From positions 1,674,001 through 1,738,000 of the forward strand of contig NZ_CP166961.1 of the NCBI RefSeq assembly GCF_041410465.1: a stretch of 64,000 bases of DNA. Reading direction: 5' to 3'. Shown piece by piece: positions 43,881-53,969 of this stretch. Position 1 is the stretch's first letter. Every line of letters starts with the position of its first letter. A program made the translations under genes and the position numbers. The DNA comes from Thalassotalea sp. 273M-4 (GTDB lineage Bacteria > Pseudomonadota > Gammaproteobacteria > Enterobacterales > Alteromonadaceae). The notes beneath the pieces were generated by a model. That model saw only the letters and a list, made by a program, of their open reading frames with translations, searched no databases and was not told where the DNA came from.

Positions 43881-44203
43881 TGTTTAATAACCAAGAAATT
43901 GAAACAGACAAACAAGGCTACTTACTCAACGTCAGTGACTGGCACCAAGACCTTGCGGTTATCATCGCCGAACAAGAGCAAATAACCTTAACCGAAGATC
44001 ATTGGGAAGTGGTTAATTTTGTCCGTAATTTTTACTTAACCTACAAAACGTCACCTGCCATTAGAGCCTTAATAAAGGCATTAAAAGCAGAATTTGGTGA
44101 AGAAAAAGCCAACAGTCGTTATTTGTATCGCCTGTTCCCCAAAGGTCCAGCTAAACAAGCCACTAAAATTGCGGGTTTACCCAAACCAGCTCGCTGTATT
44201 TAA
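43871..44203 (+). CDS. tusE: Sulfurtransferase TusE (DsrC family)
   Basis: TusE (DsrC-like), 110 aa, which takes sulfur from TusBCD and delivers it to MnmA. The chain carries the DsrC signature [14 protein letters not shown] region near 52-62 and the C-terminal arm [16 protein letters not shown] with the transfer cysteine Cys109, the penultimate residue as in E. coli. There is one such cysteine in the tail rather than the two of sulfite-reduction DsrC, so it serves tRNA thiolation. A long hairpin follows the stop. Confidence 0.95.
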   Translation: MAIMFNNQEIETDKQGYLLNVSDWHQDLAVIIAEQEQITLTEDHWEVVNFVRNFYLTYKTSPAIRALIKALKAEFGEEKANSRYLYRLFPKGPAKQATKIAGLPKPARCI

Positions 44204-44211
44204 ATGATAAA

Positions 44212-44248
44212 CCAGCTAACAACGCTTTCAATAAAGTGTGTTAGCTGG
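44212..44248 (+). terminator. Long hairpin after tusE
   Basis: CCAGCTAAC (44212-44220) pairs with GTTAGCTGG (44240-44248), and the inner ACGCTTT/AAAGTGT continues the stem with one bulge around CAAT. No T-tract follows, so it may be a Rho-independent-like stabiliser or a weak terminator. Confidence 0.55.
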
Positions 44249-44329
44249 CGTTACATCTCTTGTTTGTTGTTAGCGCCCCCCTTCACTAAGCCCTTCACTG
44301 CGCCCTTCTATTGAACTTCACTTTACTTG

Positions 44330-44347
44330 TTGACTTGTTTTAGTCAA
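44330..44347. promoter_or_regulatory. Inverted repeat upstream of the molybdenum-enzyme operon
   Basis: TTGACT and AGTCAA are separated by six bases, about 100 bases before the iron-sulfur subunit start. It could be an operator; TTGACT could also act as a -35 box. No cognate regulator is encoded nearby. A TATAAG run close to 44393 may be the -10 element. Confidence 0.3.
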
Positions 44348-44445
44348 AAGAACCATTTTCTTACCCTATTAATGGGATAAATTGTTTTGCCTATATAAGA
44401 TCTGCTATGGTGTATATTAACAATTTATTAACCTAGGTTGACATC

Positions 44446-44913
44446 ATGAGTAAGAAGATTTTCATCAATGGCGCGGCATATGACATTGACGTGCCCGAAG
44501 ACATGCCTTTATTGTGGTTTTTACGTGACCGACTAGAGTTTACGGGCACCAAATTTGGCTGTGGTTCAGGCCTTTGTGGTGCTTGTACCGTACATGTAGA
44601 CGGGGTCGCCATGCGCTCTTGTATCACTCCGTTAAATTCAATCATTGATAAACAAATCACCACCATTGAAGGCTTGTCAAAAGATGGTCAACATCCTCTG
44701 CAAAAGGCTTGGTTAGAGCATAATGTCCCCCAATGTGGATATTGCCAAGCGGGGCAAATTATGAATGCAGCCAGTTTACTTAATAGCAACCCTAACCCTA
44801 CAGATGAAGAAATCGTCAGTGCCATGCAAGGCAATATTTGCCGTTGCGGCACCTATCAGCGAATAAAAAAAGCGATTAAATCTGCTTCTTACGATTTAGC
44901 TAAGGAGGTTTAA
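44446..44913 (+). CDS. [2Fe-2S] subunit of a molybdenum hydroxylase (IorA-like)
   Basis: Small electron-transfer subunit (155 aa) of the xanthine dehydrogenase/isoquinoline 1-oxidoreductase family. Plant-type [2Fe-2S] cluster cysteines are 39, 44, 47 and 59 ([10 protein letters not shown]); the second cluster is bound by Cys97, Cys100, Cys132 and Cys134 ([12 protein letters not shown]). It moves electrons from the Mo cofactor in the large subunit to an acceptor. The large subunit gene starts two bases after its stop, with TAAGGAGG overlapping the end. No FAD-subunit gene is present. Confidence 0.93.
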   Translation: MSKKIFINGAAYDIDVPEDMPLLWFLRDRLEFTGTKFGCGSGLCGACTVHVDGVAMRSCITPLNSIIDKQITTIEGLSKDGQHPLQKAWLEHNVPQCGYCQAGQIMNAASLLNSNPNPTDEEIVSAMQGNICRCGTYQRIKKAIKSASYDLAKEV

Positions 44914-44914
44914 G

Positions 44915-47131
44915 ATGAACCCACATGTAATCGCTGCCATGAAAGCAAGTGGCTATAATGTAGAACCTAGCAATCAAAGCCGTCGTACTTTTTTAAAAAC
45001 GGCTACGGTCACCACCACCGGCTTAATGATTGGAATTACATTGCCCGGTGTTAGTGCCAATACCACTTCCCCTGATGCTGAAACATTTAATCCAAGCGCT
45101 TTTATACATCTTGATAGCAATGGCGATACCACACTATATTGTGGTCGCTGTGAAATGGGTCAAGGCATTAGTACCGCTTTACCGGCGGCTGTAGCCGATG
45201 AAATGGAAGCAGATTGGTCACGCGTAACCGTAAAACAAGGTGAGGGAAATAAAGAAAAGTATGGGCCTCAGGCAACAGGTGGATCAGCGAGTATTCGAGT
45301 CATGTTTCAACCAATGCGAGAAGCAGGTGCCTCGGCTAAACTCATGTTAATCGCGGCTGCGGCAAAAGTTTGGGGCACATCGGTCGATAATTGCTACGCT
45401 GAAAATCATTTTGTCATTAATAAAGCCACAAAACAAACATTGGCATACGGTGAACTCGCATCTTTGGCCGCGCTTCAGCCAGTTCCCAATAAACCTAAAT
45501 TAAAACAAAAAAGCGAGTATCGTTATATTGGTAAAGCGCTAGATCGACATGACCAACATATGGTTGTGGTGGGCAAACGAACCTATGGCGTAGATACCAA
45601 GCTTCCAGGTCTAAAGTATGCGGCCATAACACACTGCCCAGTGTTTGGTGGGCGATTAAAATCGCTCGATAAAACCGATGCATTAAACGTTAAAGGCGTT
45701 ATTGATGTCGTAGAGATTTCTCCGTTAAAAGTGCCCTTTGGCTCACTTGGCGGTGTCGCGGTTGTTGCAGATAACACTTGGACAGCTCAACAAGCGTTGA
45801 AAAAGCTAAAAATTGAATGGGATAGTGGCCCTAACGGTAATTATGACACCAAACAGTATCGCAAGATGTTGGTTAAAAATGTAGAAAAGCCAGCAGAGCT
45901 TGTCAGTGAGCGTGGCGATATCACAAAAGCATTTGCAAAAGCCAAACATAAAGTCAGTGCAACGTACACCGGTGGTCATTTGTCTCATTCGCCAATGGAG
46001 CCTAATGCCAGTGTGGTTTGGGTTAAAGACGATCGATGTGAAGTGTGGGCATCAACTCAAAGCCCGGAAGACATTCAAAAAGTGTTAGCACAATACTTAA
46101 ACCTTAAACAAGAGAACATTTATGTTAACGTGATGATGGCTGGCGGTGCATTTGGCCGTAAATTTAAATGCGATTATGTTCATGAAGCAGCCGTTTTATC
46201 TAAACACATTAATGCGCCAGTACAACTGACCTGGAGCAGAGAAGAGGATACTCGTACCGGTTATTATCATTCTATTAATGCGCAACATATTGAAGGCGCG
46301 TTAGATAATGATGGTAATGTGACAGGTTGGCTTCATCGAGCGGCATTTCCCTCGATTACCTCTTTATTCGTACCCGGCTTACAAAAGGCACCAGCAGATA
46401 GCTTAAAAGACGTAGATGATCACCCTTTTGGCGTAGCAAATTTTCGCAGCGAAACGGGTGAAGCGCCTGCACACACTCGAATTGGCTGGTATCGAGCTGT
46501 TTATGCTATTTTTTATGGCTTTGCGTTTAATAGCTTTGCTAATGAATTGGCTTATAAAGCGGGTAAAGATCCCCTTGCCTTTTTAAACAATTTATATGAC
46601 AGCAACCCAAATCCAGACCAAAAGGAGCAAGTAGAGCGCTCTAAAGCCGTCCTTAATCTGGTCGCAAACAAGTCGGGCTATGGCAAAACGCTGCCACCAG
46701 GTGAAGCCATCGGCTTAGCAGTGCATTATAGCTTTCAAAGCTATGTTGCGATGGCGGTTCATGTAAAAGTAGACGGTGATAACATTGAGGTGGTAAACGT
46801 AGATTGTGCGATTGATTGCGGTCAGGTCTTAAATACTGACGGAGCTACAGCACAAATGGAAGGTGCTGTCGTTATGGGGATGTCATTAGCACTTTATACC
46901 GAAGTTACTTTTAAAGATGGCGCTGTGGTGAATTCCAATTTTCACGACTACCCTGTTCTTCGCATCAATGAAATGCCCAATGTACGTGTTCATATTATGG
47001 ATTCAGATCATCCACCTACGGGGCTTGGTGAACCTGGGGTATCGCCGTTTGCGCCCGCTTTAACCAATGCCATATTTGCGGCCACAGGCAAGCGTTATAG
47101 AGACTTGCCTATTAAACCCCTTAAAATCTAA
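44915..47131 (+). CDS. Molybdopterin-binding subunit, xanthine dehydrogenase family (IorB-like)
   Basis: Large catalytic subunit (738 aa) of an isoquinoline 1-oxidoreductase/aldehyde-oxidase-type molybdenum hydroxylase. A twin-arginine signal, SRRTFLK (residues 22-28), predicts Tat export, so the pair works in the periplasm. Molybdopterin-binding motifs are visible as GRCEMGQGIST near 77, MMAGGAFGRKF near 408-418 and GLGEPGVSPFAPALTNAI near 706-723, with the catalytic Glu in GEPG. Fold halves match Ald_Xan_dh_C2. The substrate is unknown; quinoline/isoquinoline-type or aldehyde oxidation are the family options. Electrons probably go to a cytochrome c encoded elsewhere. Confidence 0.92.
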   Translation: MNPHVIAAMKASGYNVEPSNQSRRTFLKTATVTTTGLMIGITLPGVSANTTSPDAETFNPSAFIHLDSNGDTTLYCGRCEMGQGISTALPAAVADEMEADWSRVTVKQGEGNKEKYGPQATGGSASIRVMFQPMREAGASAKLMLIAAAAKVWGTSVDNCYAENHFVINKATKQTLAYGELASLAALQPVPNKPKLKQKSEYRYIGKALDRHDQHMVVVGKRTYGVDTKLPGLKYAAITHCPVFGGRLKSLDKTDALNVKGVIDVVEISPLKVPFGSLGGVAVVADNTWTAQQALKKLKIEWDSGPNGNYDTKQYRKMLVKNVEKPAELVSERGDITKAFAKAKHKVSATYTGGHLSHSPMEPNASVVWVKDDRCEVWASTQSPEDIQKVLAQYLNLKQENIYVNVMMAGGAFGRKFKCDYVHEAAVLSKHINAPVQLTWSREEDTRTGYYHSINAQHIEGALDNDGNVTGWLHRAAFPSITSLFVPGLQKAPADSLKDVDDHPFGVANFRSETGEAPAHTRIGWYRAVYAIFYGFAFNSFANELAYKAGKDPLAFLNNLYDSNPNPDQKEQVERSKAVLNLVANKSGYGKTLPPGEAIGLAVHYSFQSYVAMAVHVKVDGDNIEVVNVDCAIDCGQVLNTDGATAQMEGAVVMGMSLALYTEVTFKDGAVVNSNFHDYPVLRINEMPNVRVHIMDSDHPPTGLGEPGVSPFAPALTNAIFAATGKRYRDLPIKPLKI

Positions 47132-47144
47132 TATGAGGTAATGT

Positions 47145-48602
47145 TTGCCCACAAAAACTAAGGTTCTTGTCTTTGGTGCCAGTGGTTATATTGGCACCCA
47201 CTTGGTTCCAGAACTTAAACAACATGGCTATGATGTGCGCGCAAGCGCACGTCAAAAAAGGGTTCTACTCGCTCGCGGTTGGGAAGATATAGAAACCGTT
47301 TCTGCCGATGCTTTAAAACCAGAAACTCTGGGGCAAGCATTAGCCAATATAGACATCGCTTTTTATTTGGTACACTCAATGGCTGCGGGCAAAGACTTTG
47401 CCAAACTTGACAATCAAGCCGCCCATAATTTTGTCAAAGCAGCTGAGCAAGCTGGTGTAAAGCGCATCATTTATTTAGGCAGCCTACTCCCCCCCAACGC
47501 TCAATCAGAACATTTTCTTTCGCGCAAACAAACAGGTGAAATTTTAGCGTCCACTTCGGTGCCGGTGACCGAAGTAAGAGCTGGAATCATTGTTGGTCCG
47601 GGCTCAGCGGCATTCGAAGTGATGCGTGATATTGTTAATCATTTACCCATTCTCCTTACCCCAAAGTGGGTATTATCCAAAGCAAAACCTATCGCTTTGA
47701 CAAATTTGCTCAGCTACTTTATTAAATTAATTGAATTACCAATACAAGGAAACAAAATCTATGAGGTAGGTGGTCCTGACGTATTAACGTATGAACAAAT
47801 GATGAAAGAATACGCTAAATACACAAAGCATAAATTTAACCTTATTAAAGTACCGTTATTAACCCCTAAAATGGTGTCTTATTGGCTGAGAGCCGTGACC
47901 TCGGTGCCCGCTAATATTGCTAAAGCTTTAATAGAAGGTTTAAAGCAGGATGTGATCCCAAACGATGAAGAAATAAAATCACTAATCCCATTAAAATTAA
48001 TAACATTTGAACAAGCCGTATATGAGTGTTTAGAGGTTGAGCAACAAAATACTAAAGTAGCCCATTGGGTGACTGGCTCGATTTCATGTCGAGATTATGA
48101 TCCAAAATTCAGTTTTTATGCAAAAAATACTGGCGACAGCGCTCGCTCATCAGCCAGTGTCGAGGCAATATTTGAGCAAGTGACGGCATTTGGGGGCAGT
48201 AAAGGGTTTTATTATGCTGATTTTTTATGGTATTTGCGCCGAGTTTTAGATTGGTTTTTTGGTGGCCCGAGCTTTCGTCGCGAGCGTCGCCATCCAGTCA
48301 ATGTGCGAGTTGGTGATGTCGTTGATTCATGGCGAGTTATTGCTTTGCAACCCCCCAATGTAATGACTTTAAAAATGGAAATGAAAGGCCCTGGTTCGGG
48401 CGTATTAGAATTTATTATTCGGGATAAAGGCGATCATAGATTGATCTTAGCGAACGCTTATTGGCACCCAGCAGGCCCGCTTGGTTTGATTTACTGGTAT
48501 GTTTGCTTACCTGCACATGTCTTTTTATTTAAAGGATTAACCGAGCAAATCGCCAAAAGAGCAGAGCTGGCAGAAAAGAACGCACCACCAGATAAAGCCT
48601 AG
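47145..48602 (+). CDS. NAD(P)-binding protein with DUF2867 domain
   Basis: 485-residue protein: an extended SDR/NmrA-like NAD(P)-binding domain (about 1-300) with the Rossmann motif VFGASGYIGTHL (about 9-20) and the YLGSLLPP-type strand near 105, followed by a DUF2867 domain (about 320-470; FYYADFLWYLRRVLDWFFGG in part). Start is TTG at 47145, with GAGG six bases before it; an out-of-frame ATG at 47141 would give only six codons. It follows the molybdenum subunit by 13 bases and is probably co-transcribed. Its reaction is unknown. Confidence 0.85.
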   Translation: MPTKTKVLVFGASGYIGTHLVPELKQHGYDVRASARQKRVLLARGWEDIETVSADALKPETLGQALANIDIAFYLVHSMAAGKDFAKLDNQAAHNFVKAAEQAGVKRIIYLGSLLPPNAQSEHFLSRKQTGEILASTSVPVTEVRAGIIVGPGSAAFEVMRDIVNHLPILLTPKWVLSKAKPIALTNLLSYFIKLIELPIQGNKIYEVGGPDVLTYEQMMKEYAKYTKHKFNLIKVPLLTPKMVSYWLRAVTSVPANIAKALIEGLKQDVIPNDEEIKSLIPLKLITFEQAVYECLEVEQQNTKVAHWVTGSISCRDYDPKFSFYAKNTGDSARSSASVEAIFEQVTAFGGSKGFYYADFLWYLRRVLDWFFGGPSFRRERRHPVNVRVGDVVDSWRVIALQPPNVMTLKMEMKGPGSGVLEFIIRDKGDHRLILANAYWHPAGPLGLIYWYVCLPAHVFLFKGLTEQIAKRAELAEKNAPPDKA

Positions 48603-48667
48603 TCGAATTAACATGCTCATCGACAACTCAGTTATGCTGTTTTGGCTAATTTATCAGCGAATTCTAC

Positions 48668-50002
48668 CTAATTCTTTTTCGACAATAAATACTCCGCTAC
48701 AGCTTGATAGGCAGGTAATGAGGTAGGATCAATGTAGCCATTTTTGGCTTCAGGAAAAGAGGCAAAACGCACAATAACCATCTCTGCCACAGGATCGACA
48801 TAAATTGTTTGGCCGTGAACACCTCGGGCCGCATAGGCGCCATGTAAATTGTGAAATATCCACCACATACTGCGATAACTTCCACCTGGTAGCGATGCAT
48901 AACCAGCCTTTGCAAAAGCCTGTTTGTCTCCACCTTTTTTAATACTTCTTATCACAGATTTCGGTACAATTTGCTGTCCATCTAATGCCCCGTCATTTAA
49001 CATAAGTTGTCCAACACGGCCTAAATCTCTAAGACCTGCACTCAAACCGCCACCGGCAAAAGGTACCCCTTTACCATCGATGGTCATGTACGCATCTTGT
49101 TCCGCACCAATTTTTTGCCAAATTTTCTCAGACAATAAATCGGCTAAATTTTTATTCGCACTGCGAGACACTAACCAACCTAAGGCATCACTATTGATGG
49201 TCTTATAACCAAAAGCTTCGCCATGCTCGCCACTTTTTTTAACCGTTTGTAAGTATTCATAATAGCCATTAGGGCCTTGATAGTCTGCTGGTTTTGGTAA
49301 TGGGCTGGCGGCAGCCGAATAAATCCAAATATCGGCGTTAGGATCTGAATAATCTTCGCTGTAATTTAATCCTGTGGTCATATCCATCACTTGGCGAACC
49401 GTAGCATCCTCAAATGCACTGCCTTTTAATTCTGGAATAATCGATCCGACTAAAGCCGTCTCATCTAGCGTCCCTTCTGCGACTAACATCTCAGCTAACA
49501 GCCCAGTAAAAGACTTGGTCATTGACATGGCTGCATGTTTAGCATTTTCATCAAGACAGCCAATATATTTTTCATAAACAACTTTACCTTTATGTAAAAT
49601 CAACATGCCGTCGGTATAGTTTGCAGATAAAGACTGCTTCCAGGTCATGGTATTTTGGCTACCCGAGGGCTTAAAGGTTACGTTGTCAATGTTTTCATCT
49701 AGGGCATAGTCAAAGGCTGTAGCATCAGCAAACCCTTTGACGACATTTTTTGTCGGTAAAAACTCTCTTATATGACAGACTGTCCAACGTAGTTTTGGAA
49801 AACTAAAATAGTTCGATTGAGGTTGACTTATAAGCTTATCAGGTGGTGGTGGATTACCAACCATCCAACCTAAAACTTTAGGATCTGACTCTTCTGCTGA
49901 AAGATGTTTGGTTTTTCCTGCACAAGCGGTATTACAAAAACCAATAAAAATGGATAAAAATAAGACTGAATATGTTGTTGTTTTCAATTTAAAAGGCGTC
50001 AT
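48668..50002 (-). CDS. Beta-lactamase-fold serine hydrolase
   Basis: Exported serine hydrolase (444 aa) of the class C beta-lactamase/penicillin-binding-protein-like family. The signal peptide ends near residue 28 (TACAG). The catalytic SxxK is Ser160-Met-Thr-Lys163 (MSMTKSFTG), the Tyr motif is GYKTINSD near 266, and HGQTIYVDP near 395 is the third box (KTG equivalent). Such proteins act as esterases, amidases or peptidases; activity on beta-lactams is not implied. It is convergent with the DUF2867 gene, with no clear terminator between them. Single gene. Confidence 0.85.
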   Translation of the reverse strand: MTPFKLKTTTYSVLFLSIFIGFCNTACAGKTKHLSAEESDPKVLGWMVGNPPPPDKLISQPQSNYFSFPKLRWTVCHIREFLPTKNVVKGFADATAFDYALDENIDNVTFKPSGSQNTMTWKQSLSANYTDGMLILHKGKVVYEKYIGCLDENAKHAAMSMTKSFTGLLAEMLVAEGTLDETALVGSIIPELKGSAFEDATVRQVMDMTTGLNYSEDYSDPNADIWIYSAAASPLPKPADYQGPNGYYEYLQTVKKSGEHGEAFGYKTINSDALGWLVSRSANKNLADLLSEKIWQKIGAEQDAYMTIDGKGVPFAGGGLSAGLRDLGRVGQLMLNDGALDGQQIVPKSVIRSIKKGGDKQAFAKAGYASLPGGSYRSMWWIFHNLHGAYAARGVHGQTIYVDPVAEMVIVRFASFPEAKNGYIDPTSLPAYQAVAEYLLSKKN

Positions 50003-50142
50003 ATTACGTTGAATCTCTCGTTATTAAAGCCAAAGCTTTAGGTGTATAACGTGTTGCGGTGCAAGTCAAAAACAGGCATTTTATTAGGACTTGCACGTTC
50101 AGCACCTATTAACTGATTAAAAATCAGTTGAACTTTTGAACA

Positions 50143-50334
50143 TCACTTTAACCTTGTGATCCCAATTAAGACGGCAATAATACCACCAACCATACCGAGC
50201 CAGGCTTCTATAGGAACCTCGCCACTGATTGCTTCTGAAAGTTGTGAACTCGGAGAGTCATAAATGTTGTAGCCCCATAAAGCTAAGGCTACCCCCGCAA
50301 TAATAAGTACAATCCCAATAATCTTGTTGTTCAT
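50143..50334 (-). CDS. DUF3185 family small membrane protein
   Basis: 63-residue protein with two hydrophobic helices (about 4-22 and 44-61) separated by a polar loop SPSSQLSEAISGEVPIEAW; this matches the DUF3185 family of small inner-membrane proteins. A GGAG ribosome site lies seven bases before the ATG, which supports translation. The function is unknown. It stands alone. Confidence 0.8.
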   Translation of the reverse strand: MNNKIIGIVLIIAGVALALWGYNIYDSPSSQLSEAISGEVPIEAWLGMVGGIIAVLIGITRLK

Positions 50335-50774
50335 TGTTACTCCAAATAGTAATTAAATTAATCGAGAACCCAATACCACATGATTTGAGAGGCACATCAC
50401 GATGTTAAAACACTTAAAGTTTCATATCTTAATGTGAGACAACATACGTAACTAGTCTGTGCTAAGCGAAGCATTAAACATAGATCACGTTCCCTTAATT
50501 AAAGCCGATGCCATTGATTTTGTAAAAATTATCGATTTTTTAATGTTAACGTGCAGATTGAAGAAATTTAGATAACCATATTGGCCAACGATTAATCAGC
50601 AAATATAAAGGCTAGGATGAACAATAACAGAACCGCTTTACATGCCCCTGTAAAGTATTTTTTCCAAGTAAAAACGCTGCTCCCCAAAAGTCACAGCGTT
50701 AAGGCAAAATGAGATAAATTAACATTACGGTTGAAAGAACAATTTAGCCTCTCGTATGAATATAAACGGCTAAT
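50335..50774. other. Gene-free region
   Basis: 440 bases without a supported gene. It holds the promoter of the DUF3185 gene near the low end and a weak stem (AACGCTG/CAGCGTT, 50673-50679 with 50694-50700) with a 14-base loop. Nothing else was recognised. Confidence 0.5.
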
Positions 50775-51074
50775 TTATTCTTTCATCGTTGTTTTCGTTT
50801 TATTAAAGGCGAGTTTTATAAACCACTGAATAAGTTTGAGCAGAAAATATAATACCGCACTAATAATCGCAACATAAATAAAGGTTGGAACAAACCAACT
50901 GATAGCGGTATCGTAAACAAAGTGCCAGTTTGTGCCCTGTTGATCATGAAAAATACCGCCTGGGTTTTCAAGCCACTCCCAAATAACAATAATTAAGGTC
51001 AACACTATTGAGACCACAAATGCAGTCATTAACGAAAATTGCCAAAACGAATTCTTTATTGTTGAAAATTTCAC
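50775..51074 (-). CDS. Small two-helix membrane protein
   Basis: 99-residue protein that I do not recognise, with membrane helices near residues 12-33 and 60-82 and a basic tail. The GTG at 51074 is the best start: AAGGA lies seven bases upstream (51082-51086). A TTG at 51131 would add 19 residues without a ribosome site. No family motif is apparent. It is followed by no clear terminator. Confidence 0.6.
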   Translation of the reverse strand: MKFSTIKNSFWQFSLMTAFVVSIVLTLIIVIWEWLENPGGIFHDQQGTNWHFVYDTAISWFVPTFIYVAIISAVLYFLLKLIQWFIKLAFNKTKTTMKE

Positions 51075-51192
51075 CGCATTTTCCTTTGTGAGTAAAGCCT
51101 TTCCTGGGTTGGAGAACGATGCTGTCAGCAAAAAATTTCCAACTTTTTCTATTTAAAACAACAATAACATAAGTGAGGTTAAAGGAAAGGTT

Positions 51193-51486
51193 CTATTCGC
51201 CCTCGGTCAAAATCACATTAACCTTTGCTGCTAACTGACGCATCTCTTTCCAAGGACGATATTCTGTTGACTGATACCACTTTTTAAATTGTGCGATACT
51301 GGGAAATTCATGCACGACCATAAGGTTACTTTCCCAATCACCCTCTAAAATTTCACCCTGACATCCTTTAACTAAGAATTTACCGCCAAACTTTTCAAGC
51401 GTGGGAATATGACCATCAACATAGTGATTAAACTTTTCTTGATCATAAATTCGAACAATTTGCACAATGTTGTATGCCTTTTTCAT
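51193..51486 (-). CDS. DUF1330 family protein
   Basis: 97-residue soluble protein of the DUF1330 family, a dimeric ferredoxin-like (ABM-related) fold. Typical elements are the VDGHIPTLEKFGGKFLVKG segment (about 23-41) and EFPSIAQFKKWYQSTEYRPW (about 60-79, shown in part), the last being the family's helix with a conserved YxxL/R. The function is unknown; no ligand residues are assigned. Confidence 0.85.
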   Translation of the reverse strand: MKKAYNIVQIVRIYDQEKFNHYVDGHIPTLEKFGGKFLVKGCQGEILEGDWESNLMVVHEFPSIAQFKKWYQSTEYRPWKEMRQLAAKVNVILTEGE

Positions 51487-51520
51487 CTCTTTTCTATTCC
51501 ATCATCTCGTTTAATTGCGA

Positions 51521-52057
51521 TTAAAAAGCTGAATTTGGTTGCTCAAGAAATGCTAATTCTTGCGCTGATGATTTACGTGCGAGGATCTGATTTCTGTGTG
51601 GGTAACGACCAAACCTATCAATGATGACTTTGTGTTTTAATTCGAACTCCAAACTGCTTTCATTGCCTAATGATTGAAATAATGTGACCGCTTGTTGATG
51701 AATTTTTTCAGACTCGCTGTGCATGAAAGGCATATACAAAAAACTGCGCTGTACAGCTGATAATTTCGCGTCAAAATTTTTCGCTATAGCAACCTGAGCA
51801 AGCGCTAAAGCCATTGGATCACTGGCAAACGATTCAGGTTTATTGCGATAGATATTCCGGGAAAACTGATCAAGAATAATCACTTCAGCTAAGCTGCCCA
51901 CAGCATTTTCACGCCAAGTGTAAAGTTCACCGGCTTTGGCTTGAGTGTGCAGTTGCGCAAATCGAGATTGAATGAGTTGATCTAATTGATCATCTTTTTG
52001 CCACCATTGCTTTGGTTCAAGTTCCTCAAACCAAAACGCAATAATTTCTTTATACAT
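51521..52057 (-). CDS. DUF924 family protein
   Basis: 178-residue protein of the all-helical DUF924 family. It has the FWFEELEPKQWWQKDD opening, the VIILDQFSRNIYRN motif near 62-75, and FLYMPFMHSES near 107-117, with HRNQIL close to the end. The fold is TPR-like and function is unknown. The ATG at 52057 is preceded by GGAG; a TTG 18 bases upstream is less likely. Confidence 0.88.
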   Translation of the reverse strand: MYKEIIAFWFEELEPKQWWQKDDQLDQLIQSRFAQLHTQAKAGELYTWRENAVGSLAEVIILDQFSRNIYRNKPESFASDPMALALAQVAIAKNFDAKLSAVQRSFLYMPFMHSESEKIHQQAVTLFQSLGNESSLEFELKHKVIIDRFGRYPHRNQILARKSSAQELAFLEQPNSAF

Positions 52058-52202
52058 TACCCACTCCGTATTCAATTTAGATTTAACAACCTAAGCCTAG
52101 ATCACTTTCTGCGGTAATTAAATGAAAAGATGAAAACCGTTTTTAGCCATTAAAACAAGGGGAGCAAAGGTAATTCGGACAGTGTAAGGCGTGGTAAAAT
52201 AA

Positions 52203-52237
52203 GCAATAAAAAAAGGATCTGATGAGCAGATCCTTTT
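52203..52237 (-). terminator. Terminator of serS
   Basis: AAAAGGATCT (52211-52220) pairs with AGATCCTTTT (52228-52237), closing on a G-C pair and a five-base loop; on the minus strand a run of U residues follows. It is 54 bases past the serS stop. Confidence 0.88.
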
Positions 52238-52290
52238 CAATATCAGGAATATCCCTAAGTTATAACTTTATGCTCGTAAAGCTTTAGCCA

Positions 52291-53574
<1,284 letters not shown>

Positions 53575-53585
53575 TCACTTGTTAT

Positions 53586-53969
53586 TTATTTACTACACAA
53601 AAACATTCCTAAACCCGCTGCTAATAAACATAGCACCACATTTAGTAAAACGTTTAACATGGCTTTTAAAATATCTCCCTGTTGTATTAACAACAAGGTA
53701 TCTAATGAAAACGTTGAAAAGGTGGTTAATGCGCCCAAAAAGCCAACACCAATTAAAGTGCGATATGGCACAATCTCTAACACACCGGATTCAATGAGTC
53801 CGTATAAAGCCCCCATGATCAAAGAACCCGTTATATTAACGATCAAGGTGGCAAAAGGGAATCCCTTTCCGAACCAATTTAAGACTAATTGACCAATATA
53901 AAACCGTAAACAGGCGCCAGTAGCTCCTCCAGCGGCAATATATAGGTAAATAAGGCCATTATTAATCAA
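53586..53969 (-). CDS. crcB: Fluoride ion exporter CrcB (Fluc)
   Basis: Small dimeric fluoride channel (127 aa) with four membrane helices. Family motifs are [13 protein letters not shown] near residues 13-25, NITGSLIMG near 45-53 with the conserved Asn, and [13 protein letters not shown] near 75-87 with the phenylalanine box and central sodium site. It overlaps rarA by eight bases at its start. Usually a fluoride riboswitch or constitutive expression controls it; I see no riboswitch in the short overlap. Confidence 0.95.
   Translation of the reverse strand: MINNGLIYLYIAAGGATGACLRFYIGQLVLNWFGKGFPFATLIVNITGSLIMGALYGLIESGVLEIVPYRTLIGVGFLGALTTFSTFSLDTLLLIQQGDILKAMLNVLLNVVLCLLAAGLGMFLCSK

Noticed and set aside
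44276..44305. CCTTCACT direct repeats upstream of the Mo-enzyme operon as a repeat array
   Set aside because: Only two to three short copies are present, not enough to distinguish from chance.
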